Assembly: GCA_016808115.1 (NCBI GenBank)
Contig: JAEQBH010004423.1
Span: 124,001-188,000 of the forward strand
Source of the DNA: Tetrastigma voinierianum
Lineage: Eukaryota; Streptophyta; Magnoliopsida; Vitales; Vitaceae
Length of the DNA: 64,000 nt
Direction: 5' to 3'
Shown here: piece after piece, positions 1-11,647 of the stretch
Layout: the number at the start of each line of letters is the position of its first letter
Position numbering within the stretch: position 1 is the stretch's first letter
Program-made: the position numbers and the translations under genes
The notes under the pieces: model-generated
What the model was told of the DNA's origin: nothing
Databases searched by the model: none
What the model saw: only the letters and a program-made list of their open reading frames with translations

Positions 1-1300
1 TTTGCACATTGGAGTCCACTGTATTTCTCTTTGATCACATTTTGACAGATTTGCGGTTTTGCAAGCTATTTATCTTGAAATTGTTGAGTTGATCCAAGCA
101 CGAAGAATTCGAGTCAAACTCGGCATTGCGAAGTCCGGAAGACCGGAAGGAAAGAAAGAGCAAAAAGTGAAGAAAAATGGAGGCCATACGAGATTGCTCT
201 GCATACACTATTCATCCTCATTACGCTGTTCACCCGCGTCCCTTTGTTCACATTTCTGCGAGTTACGATTTTGCCTTTTTGTTACAATTTTTTGCTTCTT
301 CCTATTTTAACCCTTGTAATAGCTTTTGTTTTGGTTTTTTTTTTTGGTAATTTTGCTTGGCTCTGAGCGTACATAAGCCTCAGTCAAGCCCTGTATCATA
401 ATCACTTAATCAATAAAATTTAGGCGAAAGCTTTCGGCCGTTTTCTCAGCTTCTCTCATTTTCTCCTGCCTCTTGGTTGCCCAGAGCACCCTCGAGGATG
501 ACAACTTGGAGGATGAGCGGCTAAACCAGTACCTTGGAATGGAAGGTTATTAGAGCGGGGATCGAAGAAGCTGACAGGTTTCCATGTTTTAACGGAGGTA
601 TTTTTCTACCATTTATGGTTTAGGTGACGTAAAAACTAATCCTTCGGTTGCTATGAATGATCAATATTGATAGCTTTTGGAGTTTTCCTTGGATGCTTAT
701 CGTTAGATCCATTGACACCAGATTAGTTACCATCTATGGGTTATTGAAAATGATTCAAGGATATTTTATTTTTCTCCAATTTTAGGTTTGATCCCTTCGG
801 ATCAACATGTAGCTTGATGCTTGGTAAGCTTTGGGGTTCATTGTATACTTATTGATGATCTGATGACATTCATTAGTTATCATTTATTAGCTATTGGAAA
901 GTGAGTCAAGGTGATGTTATTACTATCCGAAAGGACCATCGATGGAAGCAAATACCAATTTTTCAAAGATAGTTATTTAGGGTCGATTTTACGATTAAAT
1001 GAAGAAGCAGGTTTAGGAGATGACTATATGTCATACTCCCAGCGTGAAAAGACCTGGAGAACCTCGATTCTTGCGTAGGAATCCTACCCTAGGTGACCTC
1101 GAGGGTTCTATTATTTTTTCTCATTTTATTTTTAAGTCTGCAAACAGCCATCCAACTCCCCTGTTTTCACAAAATCCCAAAATCCAATTTGAATTCACCA
1201 TTTTGGCCTTCACTGTAAATCATTTGTACGAAGAAAACTCATCCACGTGTTATTACTAGAGCCGCTATCTTTGCAGTAGCTCAGCAAGGCGAGTGGGATT
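1..1300. repeat. Unresolved repeat-like sequence at left edge
   Basis: No coding region is recognisable here. The stretch is T-rich and contains phrases typical of plant LTR U5 regions, such as a 'gcggctaaacc' segment near 518, but it does not align by eye with the U3 of the 3' LTR of element A. It could be the outer part of a diverged 5' LTR, or part of another element into which A was recombined. Short open frames at 59-310 and 1,020-1,259 have no recognisable content and are not called. Confidence 0.3.
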
Positions 1301-1319
1301 TAGGATATAAATTTTGTTG

Positions 1320-1850
1320 ATTCATAACACCTACTGTGGCACGAATCAGGGCAAGAATTCTTCAATCCTAAGATTTGGGTGTGAAGTACTGAAAAGGAAA
1401 AATATCATATCTTAGAAAGAGGATTATATCTTCTGAGTAAGCGATTAGACCAGAGTGCGAAAGGCATGAATCTCCCAATTGGTGAAAAGTATGGTTAAGG
1501 AGAAATCCAAACTATACTCGATACATCTTTGACAAATTCGACTTTCCAACTAATGAAACTAGCTATGACTGAAATGATGCGGTGACAATTATTCAGTGAT
1601 CTATTGCAGTGTTGTCTCACTCGGTGACTCTCAAATCCACTTTTATTAAGTCTTTATGTATACTAGTAGAATTATTTTAGTATTACTTTATTTTTCTCTA
1701 AATATTATTAACGTGGAGTTCAAATAGTAAGGATCTTGGGTAGTTGGGGTAGCTAATCTTTTGATTTATCATCAATCCTCATGGGAACGATATCTGGACT
1801 TAACAATCCACTTTTATTACTTGTATGACCTATGCACTTGCAGTGATTTA
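1320..1850 (+). repeat. 5' LTR tail (U5 side) of element A
   Basis: This region aligns by eye with 13,540-14,066 of the 3' LTR. Shared landmarks are 'gaagtactgaaa' / 'gaaatactgaaa', 'gagttcaaatag', 'cttttgat' and 'gatatctggact', in the same order and spacing. The tail ends in 'cctatgcacttgca' immediately before the leader. The upstream U3 part, with its palindrome array, is not visible, so the 5' LTR is either truncated or replaced. Confidence 0.6.
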
Positions 1851-2160
1851 GACCAAACTCAATTTTTAATGAATCCATTTTACAAAAAACATATTTTAAT
1901 CAAATCGTCATCAGCGAGTTTTTTTGTAAGTCGTTGTCGGGGGTGAATAGTTCTTAGTGCTTAATGCAAAAGTTTGGCACACACTGATCTCATCATATTT
2001 TTGGTCAACAAGTTTTTAGCATTATTATCGGGGACTGATTCAGTTCTTGGTAGCAATATCAATTTCTTGATATATATTGGCATAAACAAGCTTTTGGTCT
2101 ATATGATGAAATACAGTTCAGTCATCAATAGACTGTTGAAGAAGCAAACTAGTTAATAGA
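1851..2160 (+). promoter_or_regulatory. Leader of element A with two decayed primer-binding-like segments
   Basis: Two related segments, near 1,915-1,948 ('gtcgttgtcgggg') and 2,005-2,043 ('tcaacaagtttttagc' followed by 'attatcggggactga'), both resemble the Athila primer-binding leader, whose consensus contains TGGCGCCGTTGCCGGGGAC. They lie about 90 bp apart. The same leader appears duplicated or triplicated in elements B and C. The TGGCGCC core is mutated in both copies here. Confidence 0.5.
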
Positions 2161-2400
2161 AGATGCAGCAAAAACAACTCTGAGCTAAATGCGAGACTCC
2201 GAGGAGCTTAATAGCGAGTTAAGAGGAAATTAATTGTGATAAGTGAACAAAATGTAATTTATAGAGCCCAAAAATGGATTACTAATGAACAAAGTTAGCA
2301 TGTAGTAAAGAAGAAACTAGTCTACCCATCTAGTGGGAATAGTGGAAAATGAACAAAGAGTTTTGAATGATGGAGGACTTGCTAATGATGGTCCTTATCA
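2160..2400. other. Untranslatable leader/gag region
   Basis: No recognisable domain. The sequence lies between the primer-binding leader and the gag C-terminal remnant, where the N-terminal part of gag would be expected. It is too short for a full gag, so an internal deletion is likely. Confidence 0.3.
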
Positions 2401-3290
2401 TGTGGAGGAAGTTCAGTTTGTCAATGGCAATAGGAGTTACAACTTTAAATAAACCACAAATCTTCCGACCCACTTACACACCAGCACAGGAACCAGAAAA
2501 TTTCTCATATGGACCTGCAGTACAACAAGGATAGAGACATGTGCATAATTATTAGTAGCAGTATGGTCAACATGGTTTTCGAGGACAACAAAAGCAAAAC
2601 AACTAGAGAATTGAGAATCAAGGCCAAAAAAGGTCCCAGTCTTTTGAAGAACAAATGTTAAGCTTCATGGGAGAAAACAAGAGACTATTGAACATTCATG
2701 AACAAAAATATGTTGAACTAGCAGCATTTTAGGCAAACACAAATATGTTTCAGGCCAACACAAATGCCTCTTTGAAAAATCTAGAACCTGAAGTAGAGGC
2801 TAGAATTAAATTTAGTGAAAGCAGTCTAGGATGCCTATCCCAGTGATCTGAAGAATCTAGTGTATGGAAATTTCTGTTAGGAGTGGTGGAGAACTGAAAG
2901 AAAGAGAAGAAAATGAGAATAAGATGGATGAGATAGAAAAACATACAAAAATTAGAGAAGAGATAAAGCGATATAGTTCGAAGTTCTTTTGAAAAAGAAA
3001 GAACTGACAAGGTCACGGCCATGCGACCCAGTGAAGAGGGTTATCTAAGAAAGAAAGAAGAGGTGGAAGCTTACAAGCCTCTAGTCCCATTCCCTCAAAG
3101 GATGAAGAAAGCTAAGCTGGAAGAGAAATTCTCTAAATTCTTGAACATGTTAGTAGAATAAATATCCCTTTTACGAGGCAGCGGCTCAAATGCCTCACTA
3201 TGCTAAGTTCATGAAGGATATACTAGAAAGGAAAATTTGCAAAAAGAGTTGTGAGCTAATGACGCTTTATTAGTGCGGCTATTAGAGGAC
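2400..3290 (+). pseudogene. Athila gag C-terminal and gag-pro linker remnant (element A)
   Basis: Pieces in different frames match the C-terminal part of Athila gag. There is a glutamine/asparagine-rich stretch, then NTNASLKNLE near 2,757-2,790, then AYKPLVPFPQRMKKAKLEEKF near 3,070-3,135, then MPHYAKFMKDIL near 3,190-3,225. These blocks precede the protease in intact Athila polyproteins. Stops and frame changes separate them. The retrotrans_gag core is not seen. Confidence 0.6.
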
Positions 3291-3720
3291 TTTACCAATG
3301 AAAATGTAGGATTCGGGCAGCTTCACCATTCCTTTCACCATAGGGAATTTTGAAATGGGAAAAGCACTATGTGATTCTAGAGCTAGCATTATTTTGATGC
3401 CTTTATCTATTGTCAAAAGACTAAGTTTAAGGGAGCTCACTTCCACAGCCATGACCCAGCAGATGGCAGACAATACCTTAGCTCAACCAAAGGGTATCCT
3501 TGAGGACGTGCTTATCAAAGTGGGAAAGTTCATTTTTCTAATAGACTTTGTGGTTATTGATATTGAAGAAGACAAACAAATCCATACACTAGGAATAGGA
3601 GGCCTTTTTCTTGCCGCAAGATAGCTTTGATAGATGTCGAGCGAGCTTACTCTCAAGGTTGGAGATGAAGTAGTGCACTTCAATCTCGATCAGAGTTTGA
3701 AACATCCTGAATTTGATAAT
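3290..3720 (+). pseudogene. Athila-type aspartic protease remnant (element A)
   Basis: The translated stretch from 3,355 (GKALCDSRASIILMPLSIVK) matches the retroviral-type protease of Athila elements, whose active site normally reads DLGASINLMP. Here the residues after the catalytic Asp are changed (DSRAS for DLGAS). The later blocks MADNTLAQPKGILEDVLIKV and FVVIDIEED are conserved. The flap and 'LGRPFLA' end are partly scrambled ('GIGGLFLAA'). The frame closes at 3,624 but homology continues in another frame to about 3,700. Confidence 0.7.
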
Positions 3721-4130
3721 GTTGATTGTAGATTGGCAAAAACAAAGTTCCCATCGAGTTCGAGATTGAAATGATTGTAAGATTCAGAATTCAATGAATG
3801 AAAATTAGATGAATTTCCAGTATATTGTGTGTCTTGATGTTGAATTTCTGAATTCTAATTTAATATTTAAAGAAGCGGTACTAAGTCTTAATGAAAATCG
3901 TGCAAAAAAATCAAGTAATTATGAAGAGAAGGTTTTAGAAGTATAAACCTGAGATCGGAGGACTAATTAAAATTACAAAACACATTTGAAGTATGCCTTC
4001 ATGAAATTTGGGAAATCTAAACTAGTAATTCTATCATTGACTTGACCAGTACAAGAACATAAACTTAAAATTCTCGAGTATGGGAGCCATTTCTTAGTCA
4101 ATAGATGATTTAAAGGTCAGTCCTTCATTT
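3720..4130 (+). other. Protease-RT linker of element A, no intact frame
   Basis: In Athila elements this interval encodes the acidic linker ahead of RT. Here it is AT-rich and full of stops, with no alignable block other than the beginning of the RT N-terminal segment ('VCMHKILRRKI') at about 4,125. Confidence 0.4.
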
Positions 4131-4860
4131 GTATGCATAAAATCCTGCGGAGGAAAATCACAAGACTTGATAGAAAATCGAGAGAAAATTTGAATCCAGT
4201 GATGAAAGAAGTTGTAAAAAATGAAGTATTGAAATGGATTAATGCAGGCTTCATTTATGTAATATCAAATAGCCCTTGGGTGAGCCCAGTTCATGTGGTT
4301 CCCAAGAAGGGTGGATTCACTGTCATCATAAATGAGAAGAATGAATTAATTCCAACAAGAACTGTGAAAAGATGGAGGGTGTGTATAGACTACAGAAAAC
4401 TGAATACTGCTATAAGAAAGGATCATTATCCTACCTTTCATTGACCAAATGTTGGACAAGTTAGCAGGACACCCACATTTCTGTTTTCTTGATGGATACT
4501 CTGATTATAATCAAATTACCATAGCCCTTGAGGAATAAGAGAAGACCACTTTTACTTGTCCTTATAGCACCTTTGTCTTCAGAAGGATGCCATTTGGATT
4601 ATGTAATGCTCTTGCCACCTTTCAAAGGTGTATAATGTCTATATTTTCTGATTTGGTGGAAAAGGCTATGGAAATCTTCATGGATGACTTTTCAATTTAT
4701 GGAACCAGTTTTGAACATTGTTTTCATAATTTGGAAACTATACTTCAGAGATGCCAAGACAAAAAATCTAGCTCTTAATTGGGAAAAATGTCATTTCATG
4801 GCAACAGAAGGCATTATCTTGGAATTCACCAAGTTTGCGGATGGATTTAGAAGTTGACCC
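4130..4860 (+). pseudogene. Reverse transcriptase remnant (element A)
   Basis: The 103-residue open stretch at 4,133-4,444 contains NPVMKEVVKNEVLKWINAG, SPWVSPVHVVPKKGG, NEKNELIPTRTVKRW and CIDYRKLN, all RT fingers/palm blocks of Athila. A frameshift follows. At 4,587-4,778 MPFGLCNALATFQR and MEIFMDDFSIYG resume; FMDDF is the catalytic YMDD-type box and is intact. The last recognisable block is NWEKCHFM near 4,780. At least three frame changes or stops make this copy inactive. Confidence 0.85.
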
Positions 4861-4979
4861 GAGCTAAAGTTTCCCTCCTTAGAAACTCTTTCCACCTACC
4901 CACGATAAAGGGATTAGAAGTTTTTTGGGACATACTAGATTCTATAGATGATTCATAAAAGACTTCTCAAAAATATCAA

Positions 4980-5510
4980 GGCCACTGTGCAGATTGCTTG
5001 AAAAAGAAACAAAATTTGAATTTGATGAAAAGTGTAGATATGCTTTTGAAGAAACCAAAGACAGGTTGATCAAAGCTCATATCATGGCAACACCAGACTA
5101 GAACAAAGAATTTGAGATCATGTGTGATGTCATGGGAGCTATCTTTGAGACAAGAAGTGGCAAGACCTTCATAGCCATATATTATGCTATAGAACTTTTA
5201 ATGAAACCTGAAAATTGACAACTCTTAAAAGAAATGCTAGCAATGATCTTTGCTTGTGAGAAGTTCAAGCCATATATATTGGGATCTCATGTAATAGTTC
5301 ACATTGATCATGCAACAATTAAATACCTGATGGAAAAGAAAGATGCAAAGCCAAAACTAATCAGATGGGCTTTACTGCTACGAGAATTTGATTTGGAAAT
5401 CAAGGATAAGAAAGGCAATGATAATGTCATACCTGATCACTTATCAAGACTAGAAAATCTTATGGAAGATGAAAGAGGGAATGAGATAGAAGAAAATTTC
5501 CCAGATTAGT
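4980..5510 (+). pseudogene. RNase H-like domain remnant (element A)
   Basis: The RT thumb/RNase H junction begins near 4,900 ('FYRRFIKDFSK' block) and continues with PLCRLLEKE at 4,980. The open stretch 5,234-5,509 reads MLAMIFACEKFKPYILGS, then HIDHATIKYLMEKKDAKPKL, RWALLLREFDLEIKDKKG and DHLSRLEN. These are the standard C-terminal RNase H and tether blocks of Athila pol. An in-frame stop precedes 5,234. Confidence 0.8.
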
Positions 5511-6475
5511 AGCTTTTTCAAGTATCAGTTCAAATACCATGGTATGCTAACATAGTAAACTTTCTGGCTTGTGGAATTATGCCACCAGAATTCATTTACC
5601 ATCAAAAAAGAAAGCTGAGAACTGATGCTAGGCTTTATATATGGGATGACCTATTGCTTTTTAGAAAATGTTTTCCAGAGGCAGAACAATTTGGAATTGT
5701 GGATAAATGTCATTCATCACCATATGGAGGACACTTTGCAGGAGACAAAATATCCTAGAAAATTCTCGGTCGGGTTTTCAGTGTGACTTTGTTAGGAGAT
5801 ATTAATGAGTTCTGACATTGTGGCAGGATGTGAGAAGAGATAGGTAAAATCCATAAGAAATTAGATGCCTGCGAGAATTGTAATTAAGTGTAGATTTTTA
5901 TGTATGGGGGATTGACTTCATAGGGCCTTTCCCACATTCATTTGGAAACCTATACATTCTCCTAGTTGTGGATTATGTATCCAAATGGGTGGAAGTCATA
6001 ACCTTTTTATATAAATGATGCAATGCAATGGTGGGTTTATTCAAAGGAATATCACTAGTAGATTTGGGCCACATAACTATTATAAAGAAGTGATGAGGAA
6101 GCCATTTTTGGAAACAATTTGTTTAGAAGCTTATGAAATGAGTATGAAGTCATACATGTTATGGGGTTTAACATCACCTCAGTCGAATGGGCAAGCTAAG
6201 ATATCGATAGAAATCAAGAATATTCTTAAGAAGGCAGTGTCTGACGAAAAAGATTGATCAGCAAAATTGGATGATGCATTGTGGGCTTATAAAACTGCTT
6301 ATAAGTCCCCTATTGGAATGTTCCCATACATAATTGTCTATGGTAAGCAATGTCATCTACCTCTAGAACTTGAGTGTAAAGCAATGTGGGCAATAAAAAA
6401 GCTGAACTATGATTTCCAAGTTGTGAAAGAAAAGAGATTTCTCCAATTGAATGAATTAGAAGAGTGAGAATGAAG
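5511..6475 (+). pseudogene. Integrase remnant (element A)
   Basis: Blocks in order: IPWYANIVNFLACGIMPPEF (about 5,530-5,590), IWDDLLLFRKC, and CHSSPYGGHFAGDK, which carries the HHCC zinc-binding histidines. A frameshifted core follows near 5,910-6,000 (GIDFIGPFP-like, then LVVDYVSKWVEV). The catalytic-core C-terminal part reads LTSPQSNGQAKISIEIKNILKK, and 6,267-6,467 reads LDDALWAYKTAYKSPIGM up to LQLNELEE. The last block is a hallmark of Athila integrase. Several stops intervene. Confidence 0.8.
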
Positions 6476-7264
6476 CTTGTAATGATACAAGAATTTAAAG
6501 GAAAATACTAAAAATGGCATGATCAGGAGAGTCTTAGAAAAGAATTCAAATCAGAGAGCAGTCCTCTTATACGATTCAAGACTTGAATTATTTCTGAGCT
6601 CAATAATGAATGGTCCTTACCGCAGTCATTGAAGTTACACCCTTTGGAAACGATTACAACAAATTAAATTCGAAATAGAGTTAAACTTAATGGCTAAAGG
6701 TGAAGCACTATTTGGAGAGCAATATGAATGAAGAATAGTTCGGATTTATGAAAGAAGAAATTGCTGAAAGATAAAATATTTTCAGCAAGTCACAGCCAAA
6801 GACTTAAAGGAGCGGCTCTTAGGAGGCAGCAAGCAAAAATTTTAATTTCCATTTAAATTTGATTTTATTGCATTTTGTGTGTTTGAAGTTTAGTTTAAAT
6901 TTTTGAAAGTTTTATGTTAGTTACTTTTTTTTTTTTTTTCAAGTCATAAAAGCTAATCATTAAGTGAGGTTTCTTTCAAAGAGCAGTTGTTATGCAATGA
7001 ATGAGATAAATCATATTAAAAGAGAAATGCATGCTCAACAATCTTGTGAGAAATTTCCTAATTAGCTTTTGTGATAATTTGATCAGTTTTCTGAATAGTT
7101 ATTGATGTTGAAGAACTAAGAAATTGGGCTGAAAATGATCATGCTTCAATTGAGATGCTGTTGTTGTTTAAAATAGGTATTCTAAGCATGGTTTTGATGT
7201 TATGATGAATTGCATACTGTTGTTTGTGATTAGTTTGAAAATGGTTAAAATGGTATTTAGATAA
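6476..7264 (+). other. Post-integrase noncoding region of element A
   Basis: No coding domain is seen. The sequence is AT-rich, with a T-tract near 6,920-6,940. It separates pol from the internal motif array and the accessory ORF. Confidence 0.4.
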
Positions 7265-7762
7265 TAAGCATATTTTATTCTGACATTGTTTTTACCCCGA
7301 ATGTAATGTCACAGCATAATTTTAGCATTTCGGGACATTTATATGTGTGACAAATAAAATTTTGTCTATGATTGTAGAATTGCAACCCCGAGGTGTTGTG
7401 TCTAAGATGAATTTTCTTTGTCGCAACATGATTTTTAAACCTCAAGGCTTATTCTTTGTCACGACAAGGAAAATTTATATTGCAACATTATAGTGTCGTA
7501 ACTCACAACAATATGTCACAATATAAATATTCATTGTCATGATAGACTTTTAAACTTATAGGCTAAAATTATGTTGCAACATAAAATTTTTGTTGCACAT
7601 GTCTCTTGAAATTCAAAGCTTTCTTTTTGTCTCGACAAAGAATAGTTATATCGCAACATAATATATGAAACTTAAAACTGGGTTATTGTCGTGACATAAA
7701 AATTATTTATTGTGATGAATAAATTATCACTTCCAGCTTTTTTGATAATTGTTTATAAAGAG
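7265..7762 (+). promoter_or_regulatory. Putative internal promoter of element A (palindrome array plus TATA box)
   Basis: About a dozen degenerate copies of the palindrome TGTCGCGACA occur between about 7,310 and 7,720; examples are 'tgtcgcaaca' at 7,420, 'tgtcacgaca' at 7,457 and 'tgtcgtgaca' at 7,687. They are followed at 7,751-7,760 by 'gtttataaag', a good TATA box. A pyrimidine- and A-rich leader then runs to the accessory ORF. The same motif array followed by a TATA box forms the U3 of this element's 3' LTR. That the internal copy works as a promoter is inference. Confidence 0.5.
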
Positions 7763-7929
7763 AATTTAGAACGTTTGGAGTCCAAATTTTTGAAAAAGCC
7801 TTTTTCCTCCAAAGAGAACCATCCCCTACATTTACCAAATCCTTTACCCATTCTCTTCAAAAACCCTAAATTTCATTCCAATTAGCCAAAACGTTTGAAA
7901 CATTGAGTTTGATTCCAAACCTGAATGAG

Positions 7930-8775
7930 ATGATGGAAGAATATATGGGAAATGAAATTAGGTTACTTTCGAAACCTCGACAATAGTTACTCTGTGAAGA
8001 AAGACTAGAAACGAAACGAGAGAATGAAGCGACCAGGCTGAAGAAGGAAGAAAAAGAAAGCGTGTGTTGAAGAAGCTAAGCAGGCATAAGCGAAAGAGCC
8101 GTGGTGATTTCGTTTCAAGAGTAGTATTTACTTAGAAGGAAAAATTGCAATACAGAGATTTAATTGGCGAAAGAGGGTTCAACAAGCTCTTTTCACCCTT
8201 TTTAGAAACGATTGAGAAGAAAGAGTGGCATTTGTTTTATGAGCACAAAGCTTCTAGTTTTGTGGATGTGGTCAAGGATTTTTATTCAAACATAGTGGGA
8301 TTGAGAGAAAAGACTTGTTATGTCAAAGGGAAGTGGATATCTTTTAGCAAGGAGAAAATAAATGAAACTTTCAAGCTGAAAGAGCTGAAGGATGGTTCCA
8401 AGTTCAAGAAATTGCTAAAAAAGCCTGATTGAAGATGGTTGACATACGGATGGAAAAGGAAGTAGGATTCTGAGGAAGACCCTCATGAATCTATTGCAAG
8501 AGGCTCGTGCGGAAGAAGCAAGAGTCTGTGATTTCTACTTTATTGGTTTCAAACCTCTTGCCTACCTTAAGCATCTCGGTCTCGATGAGAAAGAATGAAG
8601 TAATACTCTTATATGCAATCTTGAAGGGATATAAATTGAGTGTGGGGAAGATAATAGAGAACTCTATTTTGAGTTACTTCAGAAGTAACTATAGAGGTTT
8701 ATTGCCACATCCAGCACTAATCACCAGACTGTGTATCTTAGGAGGTATGGAAGGAGATTGGGAAGAAGAATAAAC
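7930..8775 (+). pseudogene. Accessory ORF of element A, PF20167-like 'putative plant transposon protein' domain
   Basis: Translations at 8,145-8,432 (RDLIGERGFNKLF, VVKDFYSNIVG, CYVKGKWISFSKEKINE) and 8,507-8,773 (LLYAILKGYKLSVGKIIENSI, GLLPHPALITRLCILGG) resemble, in order, the domain found in extra ORFs of plant Athila/Tat elements. That domain is sometimes labelled envelope-like; its biochemical function is unknown. The order 'ERGF - reFYaN - vrGkwv - lYAilkG - iNvGklI - hpsLIteLC' follows the family as I recall it. The ORF lies between integrase and the 3' LTR, downstream of the putative internal promoter. A frameshift and stops between 8,432 and 8,507 break it. Confidence 0.6.
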
Positions 8776-9855
8776 ATATCCTAAGACATCTCCCTTGACA
8801 TTAATTAGCATAACAAAGCCTAAAACAAAAAAGGACAAGAAAAAGGTTCAGGAAATTGAGGAAGAACAAAGGGATAATAGAGAAAATGAGCAAGCCCTTG
8901 TGATAAGTTCAATAAAGAAAGATAAGAAAGGCAGAGAAATTTGAGCCCATGCGGAATCTGTCTCCAAATGAAGATTATCAGCAGTAGGTTGGAAGCCTAA
9001 GACAACAAAGCGGCAATATGGAAATCTTTGGAATCTTTGAAACAAATGAGGCCAGAAATACGAAAGGGATAGACAATTGAAAGCTGCAAGCTGAGTTAAG
9101 AGGCACCGAATATGCAGACGAGGAGCTGAGGAGGAGAGATCAGTAATGGGAAGAGGAAATAAAGCAAAGGGGTGAAGAGTGGAAGAAGGAGATAGAAGAG
9201 AGGAATGAAAGGTGGATGAATGAGCTAAAACATATGGATGTAATCTATTGGGAAGAAATGAGAGCCAAAGAATACAATTTATGTGAGATGCTAGAAAAGA
9301 AAGATAAAGCCATCAAGGAAGAGCTAACATCCAGAGATAGAGAGTGGCTAAATAGTATGCAGCATTACAGAGACAATTTAAGGATAATGTCTCTTGAGCA
9401 GGTCAACAACAGGACACTCATGGAATCATTGGCCAACAGGCAGTGTGAACTCACAAAGAGTAATGCAGAGATTCTAGATTAGGCTATGAAGAAAGTCTCA
9501 GGCAAAAAGGAAGAGCCACTACAAATTAGGATATCAGATTGTATACCTTACACCATAGTGCCTCTGGATGTCACAGACCCTCCCATACATTTTTCTAACC
9601 CTAATCCTTGTGAAGAAATACCTTTTGTACCTTGTAGAGTACTACCCCAAAATGAAACCTATGGTATAACAAAAAGGAAAGAACTAACCCCAGAAAAGGA
9701 AGTTGAAGAATATTTGAAGAAGGAAGCAGCAAAAGAAAAATCTTCAAAACCTCTAAAATGCCTAAAACCTTCAGCAAAGTCTCATTTAGGCCAAAAGAAA
9801 AAGGAAAAAAATGAATATCTTGTGCAATTGATTTACCTAAATACACATTTGTAAC
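8776..9855 (+). pseudogene. C-terminal charged, coiled-coil part of the accessory ORF (element A)
   Basis: The region carries two open stretches in the same frame, 9,216-9,482 and 9,486-9,854, separated by a single TAG. The first is rich in E, K, R and L with a heptad-like spacing, and a coiled coil is likely (MEEKKDKAIKEELTSRDREW-like composition). The second is proline- and lysine-rich. Upstream, 8,776-9,215 is highly charged but broken by stops. Together they look like the long coiled-coil tail that follows the PF20167-like domain in such ORFs. No enzymatic motif is seen. Confidence 0.45.
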
Positions 9856-11647
9856 TATCTAAAGAGTTAAATGCAATATCTTTGTACAAATTATGCAAAA
9901 TTGTCTTGTTGAAAGTTTTTGTACTCTTTTGGAATGAAGTTTGAAAAATGAGCTGGGTAATTTTGATTGTTTAGACAAATTGGAATGATGACTTAATTGA
10001 TGCTATAATGATTTTGTGAAATTAAATGGTTATTTGAAAGTGAGCTTTTGAAGTGTGATATAGCATTGCAACATGTTTAGAAATCAACCCATAATTGAAT
10101 AGATGAAATGTAGGATAGGATGAGCTTAACTGAAAACTGGGAATTGTAATGTCATGAAGGAATAAGTGAAGTTCAAGATTGAAGAAGATTTAAACAAATG
10201 ATGGAACAAATGAGACTTTTAATTTAGTTTTTGTAAACAATTTAGTTATTATAAACTCTAAAAACATGCACTTGGTCAAAATACCTTTGAAACCAATTGT
10301 GCTTGGTTTAGAGACATCTTCTAAGATCCATCACATTATTAAATATTCTCAAGAGTCCTAGAACTTTTTAGATTATTATTCGAGGCAAAATCCTAGGCAA
10401 TATAACTAACAGGAAATTATATAGGTCATCCTTAGAAGTTTGAACCTTTCAAAGCTTACCCATGTTATGCTTATGCATACAACCTAGTTCCTATATTTGA
10501 GCCTAATGCCAATTTCTTCATTAATAAGCAAATAAAAAGTCAAAATCCTCTCTTAAATCTAATCATGCAGAAAAAACCATGTAGTTTACTTTAAAATGCA
10601 TCTCAAGTGCAAAAGAAGAAAACAATAGGCAAGTTTGGGGGAGTAAAATTTTTGTAATACGAAGAAGGATGATGGAATTATAAAGATGGGAAATCATTGG
10701 AGATGAAGAAAAAAAAAAGAGAAAAAAAATGAACAAAAAGAGGTTGTGGAGATGTCAATTAGCAAGGTGGGATGAGTTTTGTCTTGTAGCCTTCTTTCCT
10801 TGAGCAATTAGTTTCTTAGGAGTGTTTCAACACCTAGTACCCTAATGCAAACTGGTATGGGAGTTGTTAACTCAAAGCTCTCTAAGGGTGATAGAAAGCT
10901 TAATAGAAAGCTTAAAGGGACAAAACATTGCACCATTCCAATTAACCTTGAAGTGAAATAAGAAAGAAAAGATAACCTCCAGTGAGGAAATGAATGTGAA
11001 TTATGAATGAGTTCAAGAGAATCACTTCAATGAAAAATATGCAAAATGAAATACCAAACCAAGTTTAGTGGTATTTGAAAGTTAATGATAGCAGAATGAG
11101 GAAGGATGAAGAGTGAAGGAAAAGATGTTGAGTTGTATATGCAAATAGGGCAAACTTGAACCTAATATGTCCATTTATCCACCCAAATGCCCAACCACAT
11201 ATTACAAGCCTAAAAGACCTAAATGATCTTGAAGGTTGTATCTGCCTACATTAGTGGAGAATAATATGATCAACAAGCCTATGGGACTTCAAAAAAACCA
11301 AGGAGAAGTTTGTTATCTAAATAGTATCTCATAATATTAATTAAAGCGCAATTTGATAAAGAGGATATGCACACTCATTGATTCAGGGAAAATAATAGAA
11401 TTGTTTACACAATCTAAATTATTAGTTTAATTAGTGAAATTAATTGAAAATCTTCTTCATTCGGGATGAAAAACTTATTCAAAAGTAATATTACAATTAT
11501 CATGTTTTTGGATAATTTTTGGAAATAATAAGGAAAATATGTCTGATGCAGAAAAATATCCTTAAAAATAAAGTTTAATTGTTTGAGGACAAACAAAATT
11601 TCTTTTGTTTTCTTAGGGACAAACAAAACTTTAAGTTTAGGGGAGTT
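9856..11647 (+). other. 3' noncoding region and polypurine tract of element A
   Basis: No coding domain is present. The region is AT-rich. A purine-rich 'aagtttaggggag' at 11,633-11,645 immediately precedes the LTR start and fits the polypurine tract that primes plus-strand synthesis. A related 'caagtttgggggag' sits at 10,630-10,645. Confidence 0.5.
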
